A stretch of 64,000 nucleotides of DNA from G965230065 sp965230065 (GCA_965230065.1 OZ245942.1:1984001-2048000), one strand, 5' to 3'; numbered from the stretch's first letter, positions 15,238 through 24,615 are shown. Program-made: numbers and translations. The notes: generated by a model from the sequence alone, not told the origin.

Positions 15238-16791
15238 TCATCCATGCTTTACTTGCGTGATAGAGTAAAACGCCACAAAGCTAAACCCGAGGGCTAACAT
15301 AAGATGAAAAATGATAAGGCCAAAATCCCCTACCTGAATGCCGTAATAAATTCCGAAAAAGAAGTACAAGGCCAACAATGCCTCAAAAATAGCAGAAGGG
15401 CTGATTTTGTTGCTGATGTAAATATTTTTCTTCCAGCTATCATTAGCTGTTTTGATATTAAATTTAGGGGTTCGGGTAAAAGGCGTTCTGATACCGAGCA
15501 AACCTTCAGCGACTGCCATCGCATTATGCAAGGATAGGCCCATCATCACCGTTAGAAATACCGGATAAGTTTTTAGATAATAGGGCAGAGAGCGGTTGGG
15601 ATAAAGCTGTTTGGTAGAAACCCAGTAGAAAAAGCCAATAGCAAAAAAACCAATTAGAAAAATACTCCCCGCATAAAAAAGTTTGTCCAGTTCGGGATGT
15701 GTCTCTTTGATAAATAACATGGGAATGCTAAGTATGGCTGCGAACAGCAAAAATAGGAAAATAGAGGAGTTGAATAGGTGAAAAAAAGCATGAAGCTTGT
15801 TGGCAAACCCAAAACTTTTACCGGGCTTATCAATCACTTTTTTGCTCAAAATATGGCCTAAATGCTTGCGGGCACACTCGGCAGCCCCTTTGTTCCACCG
15901 AAATTGCTGTGATTTAACAGCAGGCATTAGCACAGGTAACTCGGCGGGTGCTTCCACTTCTTCCAAATACTTGAAGTGCCAGCCTTTCATTTGGGCACGG
16001 TAGCTCAGGTCCAGGTCTTCGGTAAGCGTATCGTCAGACCAGCCTCCCGCATCTATAATGCACTGTTTGCGCCAAACACCGCCTGTACCGTTAAAGTTGA
16101 TAAAGCTCCCGGCATGGCTGCGACCTCCCTGCTCGATGGTAAAATGCCCATCCAGCCCAAAAGCCTGCAAGCGGGTGAGCAGGGAATAGTCTTTGTTTAC
16201 GTGCCCCCAGCGGGTTTGTACCACGCCAATTTCTTCATTATGGAACCAGGGAATGGTTTGTAACAAAAAATCTGTTTTGGGCAGAAAATCTGCATCAAAA
16301 ATGGCGATAAACTCCCCATTGGCTATTTGCAAGCCGTATTCCAATGCGCCTGCTTTAAACCCTTTTCTTTCGGGCCTGCGGATGTGTTGGATATTCAAAC
16401 CTTGTGCTTGTAAATCCGGTACTTTTTCAGCAATAATATCTACCGTTTCATCAGTAGAGTCGTCCAGCACCTGAATTTCAAGTTTATCATGCGGGTACTC
16501 AAACGCTGCAATCGCTTCAATCAACCTTTCTACCACATACTTTTCATTATAAATAGGCAATTGAACAGTTACATACGGGAAGTCAATGGCATCAACATGG
16601 CCAATAGGCCCCGGCGCGTCCATGTCGGCAACTGCTAAACTGGAAGAAGAATGGGGTACTAAAGGCGGAGAAGTTTTGGTTTCTTTCCTGCTCTTCAGGT
16701 AGTGTATGACAAGGTGGAGTTGTCCCAGGCTGAAAAAGAAAATAAACAGCAAACACAATGTATAGGCTATAATAATCACAAATTCCATCAC
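15238..16791 (-). CDS. Cellulose-synthase-like GT2 glycosyltransferase
   Basis: One N-terminal membrane span (about 5-27), a GT2 catalytic domain with VQLPIYNEKYVVERL, VLDDSTDE, the DAD metal site (AIFDADFLP), the ED/TEDLDLSYRA acceptor motif and QQFRWNKG (the Q-x-x-R-W product-binding motif of processive enzymes), then four to five C-terminal spans. It probably makes a beta-linked glucan or glucosyl/mannosyl product across the inner membrane. A 4 bp ATGA overlap links it to the upstream GT2 gene. Confidence 0.9.
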   Translation of the reverse strand: MMEFVIIIAYTLCLLFIFFFSLGQLHLVIHYLKSRKETKTSPPLVPHSSSSLAVADMDAPGPIGHVDAIDFPYVTVQLPIYNEKYVVERLIEAIAAFEYPHDKLEIQVLDDSTDETVDIIAEKVPDLQAQGLNIQHIRRPERKGFKAGALEYGLQIANGEFIAIFDADFLPKTDFLLQTIPWFHNEEIGVVQTRWGHVNKDYSLLTRLQAFGLDGHFTIEQGGRSHAGSFINFNGTGGVWRKQCIIDAGGWSDDTLTEDLDLSYRAQMKGWHFKYLEEVEAPAELPVLMPAVKSQQFRWNKGAAECARKHLGHILSKKVIDKPGKSFGFANKLHAFFHLFNSSIFLFLLFAAILSIPMLFIKETHPELDKLFYAGSIFLIGFFAIGFFYWVSTKQLYPNRSLPYYLKTYPVFLTVMMGLSLHNAMAVAEGLLGIRTPFTRTPKFNIKTANDSWKKNIYISNKISPSAIFEALLALYFFFGIYYGIQVGDFGLIIFHLMLALGFSFVAFYSITQVKHG

Positions 16792-17477
16792 AAATACTTA
16801 AAAATCGTCCATATAATCTTATATCCTGCCAACACTGTACCCTTTACGGTGCCTGATACTTTAGATACGCCAATCCGGCGTCTGTAGTTTACCGGAACCT
16901 CTGTACATCTTAGTTTGTGCTTTGCGGCTTTGAGCTGCATTTCAACGGTCCATCCATACGTACGGTCTTTCATGCCAATGCGCATCAACGCCTCGTATTT
17001 GATTGCCCGGAAAGGCCCCAGGTCTGTGAAATGTATGCCATAAAACAGCTTCATCAGCCGGGTGGCCAGCCAGTTGCCAAACACTTGTTGTGGGGTCATG
17101 GCTCCTTTTTCTTTATTTCCCAAAGCCCGTGAGCCAATTACCAAATCTGCATTATCCTCAATAATGGGTTTTACGACTTTAGGCAACTCCTCCGGATGGT
17201 CAGAATAGTCGGCATCCATAAAAACGACAATATCCGGTTTTTCATCTTGCCGGCTGATATAATCAATGCCACACAAACAGGCATATCCGTAGCCCTGCCT
17301 GTTTTCCCGCAAAACCGTAGCCCCTGCTTTTTCGGCAACTTCCATGGTATCATCGGTTGAGTTATTGTTGACAACAACAATCTCTTTCACCCATGCTTTC
17401 GGAATATCCGCGATTACATTGGCAATGGATTTTTGCTCATTATACGCAGGAATAATTACTTTGATGGCAGGCTTCAT
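16788..17477 (-). CDS. GT2 polyprenyl-phosphate sugar transferase-like
   Basis: A single GT2 domain of the dolichyl/undecaprenyl-phosphate mannose synthase type: IKVIIPAYNEQKSI, VNNNSTDDT, VVFMDADYSDHPEEL and GSRALGNKEKGAM. There are no membrane spans apart from a weak C-terminal hydrophobic end. It would charge a polyprenyl phosphate with a sugar, consistent with the polytopic GT87-like enzyme downstream. First gene of a five-gene leftward operon. Confidence 0.88.
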   Translation of the reverse strand: MKPAIKVIIPAYNEQKSIANVIADIPKAWVKEIVVVNNNSTDDTMEVAEKAGATVLRENRQGYGYACLCGIDYISRQDEKPDIVVFMDADYSDHPEELPKVVKPIIEDNADLVIGSRALGNKEKGAMTPQQVFGNWLATRLMKLFYGIHFTDLGPFRAIKYEALMRIGMKDRTYGWTVEMQLKAAKHKLRCTEVPVNYRRRIGVSKVSGTVKGTVLAGYKIIWTIFKYL

Positions 17478-17596
17478 ATAAAAATAGCCGGGAACGTTAA
17501 AAGTTTTCGCAAAAATGTTTCATGCTTGACGCATTTCATAGTTTTATTTTAAGGTAAATACAAACAAATTAAAAGTGTTGCCCGACGACCCGGCGG

Positions 17597-17704
17597 AGAC
17601 CCTCGAGGGTTTTTGGCTATTTATTTGCCATATGCAATATAATTGCTGAAACCTCGAGGGTCTTCCTAACAAACTGCTTACTGCTTTTGCCTACTGCCTA
17701 CCGC
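17597..17704. repeat. Inverted CCTCGAGGG arms plus GGCAGTAGGC-type words
   Basis: AGACCCTCGAGGGTTT near 17599 and AAACCTCGAGGGTCTT near 17647 form long arms with one mismatch around an AT-rich loop; each arm also contains a CCTCGAGG palindrome. Right after them come three TACTGCCTACTGC-like words that run into the 3' end of the histidine kinase gene. This explains most of the 200 bp gap between the two genes. It may end transcription. Confidence 0.65.
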
Positions 17705-19192
17705 TACAGTATCAGCAAACTTTTCAGAAATATCCAAAACGAAGAAAAAGGTGGTGCCTTGCCCAACTTTACTTATTACCTGCAAATCACTTCCATGCAA
17801 CTCTACAATTTTCTTGGCAATGGCCAGACCAAGCCCTAAGCCCTGCTTGGTTTTGGGGCGCACGCGGTCGCTCCGGTAAAAGCGGTCGAAGATGTGCTCC
17901 AAATCTTTTTTATGAATACCCTTCCCCGTATCGGTTATTTCAATGCGCACCTGGGTATCCGATGCTTTCAAAATATTGACAAGTACCTTTCCCTGCCTGG
18001 GCGTGTAGGCAATGGCGTTCTCAATCAGGTTTTGTAAAACCCTTTCTATTAAACTAATATCTCCAAATACCAGCGGAACCTGTTCCTCAGGATAGCAGAA
18101 AAGTTTGACATCGGCTTCTTTTGCCTTGGGCATAAATTTGAGCAAAATGTCCTGAATGAGTTCCGTAATTGAAAAGATTTCAGGCTGTAGTTCTGTTTGT
18201 TTTGCCTCCAGTTTAGATAACTGAAATAGTTCTGATACCAACCTGCCCAGGCTCTTGGTATTTTTAAGAATGGTTTCCAAATAGCTCTTTTTTTCTTCTT
18301 CTGTGAGCAAGTGTTCTTTCAACAAAATGGTTTCAATATAGCCTTCCAGGGAAGCCAGGGGTGTGCGCAAGTCGTGCGAAATATTGGCGATCAGTTCACG
18401 CCTCAGTTCGTCATTGTGCCTTAGTTTTTGCATGGATGTTTCAATCTTTTCTGCCATGGTATTGAACGCACTACCCAGTTCGCTCAGTTCGTCAGAAGAC
18501 TTGATATCGATCCGGACAGAATAGTCGCCATTTTCAATGCTATGCACAGCCTCTGACATTTTCTTCAGGTTGCGGGTCAGAAAGAAGATCATGAACAGGC
18601 CAATGACCAGTGTAACCCCCATCGCAATGAGTAAGGTGCGAAAAAGGGCTTTCATGATAAAACTTTGCCTTACCGAGGCAGCTTTCTCAATAGGCGCATG
18701 TTCGTTGCTCAACACAATGTACAAATAGCAATGAAAAGTGCCGTCGTCTTTATTAAGCGGATGCGCTGAAAAAACTTTAGGGCTGCCGGGTTCACGGGGG
18801 TCTTGTCCAAAAATGGGCAAAGGCTGGCTTTGGTTCAAAAGTGCTTCAATGTTTGCTGTATTAACCGTCTGCAATTTCAACTCCCCCGGTTTGGCAGAGG
18901 CATTCATTACCACCCCATCGTGTCCAATCAGGTAAAGTTCTATGCTGGGGTTGATAATCATGGCTGCTTTGAAAAGGCTTTCAATTTCTTTGGGTGGTAC
19001 GGCATTGGTGGCCGAGTCAATATTCAGGGTTTGGGCAATGCTTGCCGCCAAATCTGTATTGCGCCTTTGCATTACTTCTGCCAGGTAATTTTCGGAAGAT
19101 TCGGTAACCATGTAGATATTGACCGCGCTCACTGCCAGCAGCAGCAGCACGAACAAAAGGGAAAGCTTGAATTGTAGGGAATTGAATTTCAT
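17678..19192 (-). CDS. Sensor histidine kinase with HAMP domain
   Basis: Two membrane spans (about 8-29 and 183-205) enclose a periplasmic sensor of about 150 residues. A HAMP domain (206-258), a HisKA domain with His273 in ANISHDLRTPL, and an ATPase domain (NLIENAIAYT, DTGKGI, GLGLGLAIAKK) follow. It is the partner of the response regulator just upstream, transcribed after it. The last residues (VGSRQKQ) are encoded by GGCAGTAGGC repeat words and have no family counterpart, so the repeat has taken over the 3' end. Confidence 0.93.
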   Translation of the reverse strand: MKFNSLQFKLSLLFVLLLLAVSAVNIYMVTESSENYLAEVMQRRNTDLAASIAQTLNIDSATNAVPPKEIESLFKAAMIINPSIELYLIGHDGVVMNASAKPGELKLQTVNTANIEALLNQSQPLPIFGQDPREPGSPKVFSAHPLNKDDGTFHCYLYIVLSNEHAPIEKAASVRQSFIMKALFRTLLIAMGVTLVIGLFMIFFLTRNLKKMSEAVHSIENGDYSVRIDIKSSDELSELGSAFNTMAEKIETSMQKLRHNDELRRELIANISHDLRTPLASLEGYIETILLKEHLLTEEEKKSYLETILKNTKSLGRLVSELFQLSKLEAKQTELQPEIFSITELIQDILLKFMPKAKEADVKLFCYPEEQVPLVFGDISLIERVLQNLIENAIAYTPRQGKVLVNILKASDTQVRIEITDTGKGIHKKDLEHIFDRFYRSDRVRPKTKQGLGLGLAIAKKIVELHGSDLQVISKVGQGTTFFFVLDISEKFADTVAVGSRQKQ

Positions 19193-19204
19193 GTTCTTGT
19201 GTCA

Positions 19205-19258
19205 GAAGACCGAAGTCCGGAGACGAAAGTAAAAACTTCGGTCTTCGGACTTCGGTCT
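19205..19258. repeat. GAAGACCG-family palindrome with two alternative stems
   Basis: GAAGACCGAAGT (19205-19216) is fully complementary to 19235-19246, and the overlapping AGACCGAAGTCC (19207-19218) is fully complementary to 19247-19258. Only one 12 bp hairpin can form at a time. It fills the 73 bp gap between the response regulator and kinase genes of one operon. Confidence 0.8.
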
Positions 19259-19265
19259 CCAGTCT

Positions 19266-19967
19266 TTATGTCAATTCATCGTTAAACTTATACCCTACTC
19301 CCCAAACTGTCAAAATATATTTGGGGCTGGCCGGGTTTTTCTCAATTTTCAGGCGCAGGCGGTTGATGTGGGAGTTTACTGTATGTTCATATCCACTGTA
19401 CGAGTATCCCCAAACCGTACTCAAAAGCTCTTCCCGCGTATAGGTTTTTCCAATATTTTGAATGAAAAGGCTGAGCAGGTCAAACTCCTTGGCGGTGAGA
19501 TCAATTTTTTTTCCGTCCAGCAACACTTTTCGTTTTTCAATGTTCACATCCAGGCCACCGTAAACAAAATCGGTATGATAAAAGCCCGGCTCCACCTCGG
19601 GCCGGAAGCGACGAATGCGGGCTTTGATGCGGGCTACCAGCTCGCGCACCGAAAAGGGCTTGGTCATATAATCATCTGCTCCCAGGTCGAGGGCCACTAC
19701 TTTGTCTGTTTCTTCATCTTTAGAAGTAAGCATGATGATGGGGGTGGTATTTTTATCCTGCCTGATGCGCCGGCACACTTCAATACCATCCATTTTGGGC
19801 AACATGATGTCGAGGATAATCACATCATAATGGTTATGCACGGCACGGTACAATCCATCTATGCCGTTGGTGGCAATATCCGTAGTGCAGCTAATATCCC
19901 TGAGGTTTACGGCCACAAGGTTGGCAATATCCGGGTCGTCTTCAATAATCAGTGCTTTTTTTTGCAT
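19266..19967 (-). CDS. OmpR-family response regulator
   Basis: A receiver domain (about 1-120) has the acidic pair ED at 9-10, the phosphoacceptor Asp53 in IILDIMLPKMDG, Thr in MLTSKDE and Lys in DYMTKPF. A winged-helix trans_reg_C domain (about 135-230) follows with the ETLLSTVWGYSYSGYEHTVNSHI-type recognition region. It is transcribed before its probable kinase. Signal and target genes cannot be told from sequence. Confidence 0.94.
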   Translation of the reverse strand: MQKKALIIEDDPDIANLVAVNLRDISCTTDIATNGIDGLYRAVHNHYDVIILDIMLPKMDGIEVCRRIRQDKNTTPIIMLTSKDEETDKVVALDLGADDYMTKPFSVRELVARIKARIRRFRPEVEPGFYHTDFVYGGLDVNIEKRKVLLDGKKIDLTAKEFDLLSLFIQNIGKTYTREELLSTVWGYSYSGYEHTVNSHINRLRLKIEKNPASPKYILTVWGVGYKFNDELT

Positions 19968-20035
19968 GTGGCAAATACCAGGAATTTATCGCAATTTACA
20001 GCGGGAAAATTTTTATTAATGTCAGGCAAATTACA

Positions 20036-20704
20036 TTAACAATATACACATTCTTCTTGTTTAAGCGCAGCCAGGGTTTCTAAAATTTCTTCTGTGGCAG
20101 CCCTTTGGGTGTAGTCTTCATCTACAAAGGCATACTGTATTACCTGGTTGGAGTCAATCAGGAAGGTGGCAGGTATGGGCAGTTCCACCGTTTTGGCGTT
20201 GTTGTATTTCTCAAGGTTTAAACCAAAAGTCCTGTATATTTTTTTTAAATAGGTAGGCAGGATAAAAGAAACACCAAACTTCCGGGCTACCTCACTGCTC
20301 ACATCAGAAAGGACTAAGTAATCCAATGTGTTTTTGCGTACTGTTGACAAGCTGTTTTCTGGTTTTTCAGGAGAAATAGCCACTACTTGTGCGCCTGAGT
20401 TTTGAATCTCAGGCAAGGCTTTTAACAATGCCCGCAACTCCAGGTTACAATAAGGGCACCAACCGCCCCGGTAAAAACTCAGGATTACAGGCCCATCTAA
20501 TAATAAATGGCTGAGCTTTACATTGTTGCCATGCATATCAGGCAGGCTGAAATTACTGGCAAGATCACCCACTTTAAGTGCTCTGCCGGCAATACTGGCT
20601 TTCTTCATATCGGCTACAGATTTATCAAATGCTTGTAATACCTTTGGCAAGGTCGCTGCTTGCACTTCCCTGTTGAGTTCTTCTAATTCTTCGTGCAGTT
20701 TCAT
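20036..20704 (-). CDS. AhpC/TSA-family peroxiredoxin-like protein
   Basis: A helical N-terminus (about 1-40) precedes a thioredoxin-fold redoxin domain: VGDLASNFSLPDMHG, then SFYRGGWCPYCNLEL with Cys83 and Cys86. The CxxC in this position is typical of the peroxiredoxin-like AhpC/TSA group of 200-230 residues. Two more cysteines end the protein (ECVYC). There is no signal peptide. Start chosen at ATG 20704 (MKLHEELEEL) because the longer frame adds residues without homology. Divergent from a dipeptidase gene. Confidence 0.88.
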   Translation of the reverse strand: MKLHEELEELNREVQAATLPKVLQAFDKSVADMKKASIAGRALKVGDLASNFSLPDMHGNNVKLSHLLLDGPVILSFYRGGWCPYCNLELRALLKALPEIQNSGAQVVAISPEKPENSLSTVRKNTLDYLVLSDVSSEVARKFGVSFILPTYLKKIYRTFGLNLEKYNNAKTVELPIPATFLIDSNQVIQYAFVDEDYTQRAATEEILETLAALKQEECVYC

Positions 20705-20811
20705 GAGGTAGGTGATTTTAAGTTGAAACAAAAATCTTTATCCTGTTATATTTAAATTTACGAGAAGTTAGGCGAAGAATTTATCACAGAATTATAACAA
20801 GTTTGTTACAT

Positions 20812-20843
20812 TTTGATACAACAAATTATATATGGTATATTTG
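20812..20843 (+). promoter_or_regulatory. Bacteroidota-type promoter of the dipeptidase gene
   Basis: TTTG (20812-20815), a 20 bp spacer, then TATATTTG (20836-20843) match the Bacteroidota sigma-70 consensus TTTG-N19-21-TAnnTTTG exactly. The ATG is 31 bases downstream. Confidence 0.8.
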
Positions 20844-20873
20844 AAATAAATAAAATTAAATTTTAATAAAAGC

Positions 20874-22157
20874 ATGAAACTTAATAAATATTATTTTCTT
20901 ATGTGCCTGTGTGGTATTTTTTTTCTGGCTTGCACATCTCAACCTGATATGGAAAAAACATCTATAGAGGAACAGGCAGACGCATTGGCACATGAATTTA
21001 TCATTACCGACGGACATATTGACCTTCCGTATCGGTTGAAAGTAGCCAATTTCCAGATACAAAAAGAGTTTCTGGACGTGGCAACTGACAACGAAGGTGA
21101 ATTTGACTACTACAAGGCCAAAGACGGCGGTATGGATGCTCCTTTTATGTCTATTTACATTCCGGCTTCTTACCAGTCAAAGTTTGATACCACTTCGGGG
21201 TATTTTTTGCCTGGAGAAAGAAACCGGGCTAAAATACTGGCCGATTCGCTCATTGATATGGTAGAAAACATTGTGGCAAAACATCCGGATAAATTCGCCT
21301 TGGCTTATAGCCCGGCTGCCATAAAAGAAAACTTTGAAAAAGGACTTGTCTCCTTGCCCCTGGGTATGGAAAACGGCGCACCCATTGGGGATTCCCTGGA
21401 AAATGTACAATATTTTTATGAGCGGGGTATCCGTTACATCACCCTCACCCACAGCAAAGCCAATCAAATTTGTGATTCTTCGTATGATCTTACCCGCATC
21501 TGGAATGGCCTCAGTCCGTTTGGGGAAGAAGTAGTGAAAGAAATGAACCGGGTGGGCATTATGGTAGACATTTCGCATGTGTCGGACAGTGCTTTTTACG
21601 ATGTGATGAAAATTACCAAGGCCCCGGCCATTGCATCCCACTCATCGGTGCGGAAGTTTGTCCCCGGTTTTGAACGGAATATGAATGATGATATGATTAA
21701 GGCACTGGCCGAAAACGGAGGTGTAATTATGATTAACTTTGGCTCCACATTTATCGACGGAGAAGTACGGGCAGTCTATGATTCTATTCAGGCACATATT
21801 GTCAATTGGCTTACTGAAAATAACCTGGAGCGGGAAGATTCAGTGGCCGAAGCGTACATTGATAAGTACGTAGCTGAAAATTTTCAATATTCTACCGTAG
21901 AAAAAGTAGCCGATCATATCGACCATGTAGTGCAGCTTGTAGGTGTTGAGCATGTGGGCTTCGGTTCCGATTATGATGGCGTAGGCGACACGCTCCCCAC
22001 CGGCCTCAAAGACGTATCCGAATATCCCAACCTGATTGCTGAACTGCTCAAAAGAGGATATACCCCGGAAGAGATAGAAAAAATCTGTTACAAAAACTTA
22101 TTCCGGGTGTGGGAAGAGGTAGAAAATACCGCCAAAAGCTTATCTCAGGATGCTTAG
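20874..22157 (+). CDS. Membrane dipeptidase (peptidase family M19), lipoprotein
   Basis: The lipobox FLAC at residues 17-20 marks a lipoprotein. The M19 (renal dipeptidase) fold has zinc ligands in DGHIDLPYRL (His48, Asp50), a bridging acidic residue in PLGMENGAPI, and histidines in LTHSK and ISHVSDSAF/IASHSSVR, with the C-terminal HVGFGSDYDGVG motif. It would hydrolyse dipeptides in the periplasm or on the surface. Length is normal (427). Confidence 0.93.
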   Translation: MKLNKYYFLMCLCGIFFLACTSQPDMEKTSIEEQADALAHEFIITDGHIDLPYRLKVANFQIQKEFLDVATDNEGEFDYYKAKDGGMDAPFMSIYIPASYQSKFDTTSGYFLPGERNRAKILADSLIDMVENIVAKHPDKFALAYSPAAIKENFEKGLVSLPLGMENGAPIGDSLENVQYFYERGIRYITLTHSKANQICDSSYDLTRIWNGLSPFGEEVVKEMNRVGIMVDISHVSDSAFYDVMKITKAPAIASHSSVRKFVPGFERNMNDDMIKALAENGGVIMINFGSTFIDGEVRAVYDSIQAHIVNWLTENNLEREDSVAEAYIDKYVAENFQYSTVEKVADHIDHVVQLVGVEHVGFGSDYDGVGDTLPTGLKDVSEYPNLIAELLKRGYTPEEIEKICYKNLFRVWEEVENTAKSLSQDA

Positions 22158-22195
22158 AATAGGAAAGAATTATTTTAACTTTGGGGTCTGTTAAG

Positions 22196-22245
22196 CGGCA
22201 GTAGGCAGGGAATATACTGCTTATTGCTGCTGCCACTGCTAACTC
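22196..22245. repeat. Imperfect GGCAGTAGGCAG palindrome
   Basis: GCGGCAGTAGGCAG faces CTGCTTATTGCTGCTGCC across a short AT-rich loop; the stem is broken by small bulges. It lies in the 108 bp gap between the dipeptidase and HupE-like genes, both rightward. The same word makes a perfect stem at 38055-38094. Confidence 0.6.
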
Positions 22246-22265
22246 ATAAAAACAACCTATAAAAA

Positions 22266-22847
22266 ATGGGATCATTTGATTTGTACCTGGGCCTCGGGTT
22301 TGAGCACATTTCTGACATCAACGCTTACGATCATATACTTTTCATTACAGCTTTGTGTGCCGTGTATAAACTGCATCAGTGGAAGCATATCCTGATTCTG
22401 GTAACGGCTTTTACCATCGGGCACTCGGTAACATTGGCTTTGGCAGCTTTGCAAATTATTACCATCCCTTCAGCTATTATTGAGTTTCTCATTCCGGTTA
22501 CCATTTTGGCTACGGCTGTTTATAATGTGCTGAACAAGGAGGAAATTGCAGCAGGCAAAATCCGCATCAATTATTTACTGGCGCTCTTTTTCGGTTTTAT
22601 CCACGGTATGGGATTTTCCAATTACTTCCGGGCGTTGCTGGGCGGGGAAGAAAGCATTGTGATGCCCTTATTTGCTTTTAACATTGGGCTGGAACTGGGG
22701 CAACTCCTGATTGTCGCCATCATCATGGCCCTATCATATTTGGCAATGAACGTTTTCCATGCAAAACACCGGGAATGGAACCTTTTCATTTCAGGGGCAG
22801 CTGCCGGGGTTTCCCTTACGCTCATGCTGAGCACCTGGCCTTTTTAA
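22266..22847 (+). CDS. HupE/UreJ-family membrane protein
   Basis: Six hydrophobic spans in 193 residues, with conserved histidines in FEHISDINAYDHILF, WKHILILVTAFTIGHS and FFGFIHGMGFSNYF, the pattern of HupE/UreJ_2 proteins, which are implicated in metal (nickel or cobalt) uptake. No urease or hydrogenase genes are nearby, so the role here is open. Confidence 0.85.
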   Translation: MGSFDLYLGLGFEHISDINAYDHILFITALCAVYKLHQWKHILILVTAFTIGHSVTLALAALQIITIPSAIIEFLIPVTILATAVYNVLNKEEIAAGKIRINYLLALFFGFIHGMGFSNYFRALLGGEESIVMPLFAFNIGLELGQLLIVAIIMALSYLAMNVFHAKHREWNLFISGAAAGVSLTLMLSTWPF

Positions 22848-22946
22848 ATAGTTCCTGTAAACGGTTTGGGAACTCCCAGCCATGACGTACTCCCCCGTAC
22901 AACATAACCGGTTATCCCAAACCGAATTTCATTAAAATGAATTTAC

Positions 22947-23852
22947 TTATTGATTGTAAGCTTCTTCCAGGGCAGCTACGTCCAGTTTTTTCATCTGGCC
23001 AAGGGTCTGCATCATGCTACCTACCCTTGCCGGCTCGCCATTGGCTACTTTTTCTGAAACAAACCGGGGCACTATTTGCCAGGAAACACCGAATTTGTCT
23101 TTCAGCCATCCACAGGGGGCCTCACTTCCACCTTCTGTAAGTTTATCCCAGTAGTAATCGACTTCTTTCTGGTTTTCGCAGTTGACAAACAACGAAATGG
23201 CTTCATTAAAATTAAAGGCATGATCCCGGGCGCTGTCCATAGCGGCAAACAACTGGCCTTCCAGTGAGAAATCTGCGAACGCAATGGAACCTTCTTTATC
23301 AGGTTCCTGTCCGGCTTCATAACGGGCCACCTGCCTTATTTCAGCATTTTGGAAAACAGCAGTATAATAATGGATAGCTTCTTCGGCCCTACCTGTATTT
23401 TCATTCACAAACATCAACACGGGCATAATTTTTTGCGGGGCTTTGCCATTGCCTAAAATTATTTGCCAGGAAACGCCATATTTATCCGCCACCCAACCAT
23501 ACTTTTCGCTGAAGGGATATTTATCAAGAGGCATCAGTGGCTGGCCTCCTTCTGAGAGTTTTTGCCACAGTCGGTCTACTTCGTCTTCCGTATCACAATC
23601 TACCATAAACGAAACAGAAGGGTTGAACTGGAACTGTGGGCCGGCATCAAAAGCATGAAACTGTAAGCCTTCCAGAACAAATGAGCCAAACTGTATGGTA
23701 CCAGGAGTAAAAGGCCCGCCTTCCTCCCACTTTTTAAGCAGGGTAATTTCAGCATTGCGAAAGGTAGAAGTATAGAAATTCATGGCTTCCTGGGCCTGCT
23801 TGTCAAACCAAAGGAAAGGGGTGAGTTTCTGTATGTTTTTTACATTACTCAT
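22947..23852 (-). CDS. PhnB-like protein with two VOC domains
   Basis: Two repeats of the PhnB/3-demethylubiquinone methyltransferase-like VOC domain (PF06983): LTPFLWFDKQAQEAMNFY...F then DKYGVSWQI, and IMPVLMFVNENTGRAEEAIHYY then DKFGVSWQI. Function is usually unknown. Start chosen at ATG 23852 (MSNVKNIQKL); the longer frame overlaps the next gene and has no homology. About 60 bp after a RibD-like gene in the same direction. Confidence 0.87.
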   Translation of the reverse strand: MSNVKNIQKLTPFLWFDKQAQEAMNFYTSTFRNAEITLLKKWEEGGPFTPGTIQFGSFVLEGLQFHAFDAGPQFQFNPSVSFMVDCDTEDEVDRLWQKLSEGGQPLMPLDKYPFSEKYGWVADKYGVSWQIILGNGKAPQKIMPVLMFVNENTGRAEEAIHYYTAVFQNAEIRQVARYEAGQEPDKEGSIAFADFSLEGQLFAAMDSARDHAFNFNEAISLFVNCENQKEVDYYWDKLTEGGSEAPCGWLKDKFGVSWQIVPRFVSEKVANGEPARVGSMMQTLGQMKKLDVAALEEAYNQ

Positions 23853-23908
23853 GAGTATCAGGTTTTTAGGGTTAAAGTTTTGCCTGGTGAATAGGTAATT
23901 ACCAGATG

Positions 23909-24487
23909 TTATTTCACAGGTTCGTAATGGAGCACAATAATGCCACACTCATGCAGCACAGACTTTATCGGCTTGAGCTTCAGGTGGTTTTCCAGGCTTT
24001 GGAATATGGGCATGCCACTACCGATGGCCGTAGGGTTTACAAAAAGGTGATATTCATCAATCAGCCCTGCCGCGATCAGGGATGAAACAAAAGTGGCACC
24101 GCCATAAACGATGATATCTTTGCCTTTTTGTTGTTTTAGTTGGGTGATTTCATCTGCGAGGCTGCCCGTTGCCAGGGTTGTGTTGTTCCATCCAGATTTT
24201 TCAAGGGTTTGGGTAAACACAACTTTAGGAGTATTTACCATTTTTTTGGCAAAAGAAAACTCCGGGCTTTCGGGCTGGTTGTTTACTACATTTTCCCAGT
24301 AAGTAACAAAACCATCGGTCATTTTCCGGCCCAGTAAAATCGTATCGGACGTATCAATGAGATGGTTGATATACTGCGAAAGTTGATCGTCAATATTCCA
24401 CGTCATCCAATCCATTTCACCATGGGGGCCGGCTACATAGCCATCTACTGATATTTGGACTTGCAATTTTAGTTTTCTCATTTTCAT
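23909..24487 (-). CDS. Dihydrofolate reductase-family (RibD C-terminal) protein
   Basis: A RibD_C/DHFR-like domain over the whole 192 residues: LQVQISVDGYVAGPHGEMDWM, DTILLGRKMTDGF, KDIIVYGGATFVSSLIAAGLIDEYHLFVNPTAIGSG. The YGGA and LIDE.h motifs bind NADPH in the family. These stand-alone proteins are common beside PhnB-like genes; the substrate is unknown. The start is ATG in MKMRKLKLQV. Confidence 0.9.
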   Translation of the reverse strand: MKMRKLKLQVQISVDGYVAGPHGEMDWMTWNIDDQLSQYINHLIDTSDTILLGRKMTDGFVTYWENVVNNQPESPEFSFAKKMVNTPKVVFTQTLEKSGWNNTTLATGSLADEITQLKQQKGKDIIVYGGATFVSSLIAAGLIDEYHLFVNPTAIGSGMPIFQSLENHLKLKPIKSVLHECGIIVLHYEPVK

Positions 24488-24615
24488 ATCAAATAAAGTT
24501 TATACTACAAAAGTGCATTACTTTATGAACAATGAAGGGGTGTGAAAACGGCAGTTGAGGGGGGTAGCTCCGTCAATTTGGGGGATGATGAAAAACTAAA
24601 CCGCCTTGGGCATAA

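Noticed and set aside
15149..15241. N-terminal extension of the GT87-like protein
   Set aside because: It is the translation of the 20 bp palindrome and has no membrane or catalytic features; ATG 15148 gives the normal start.
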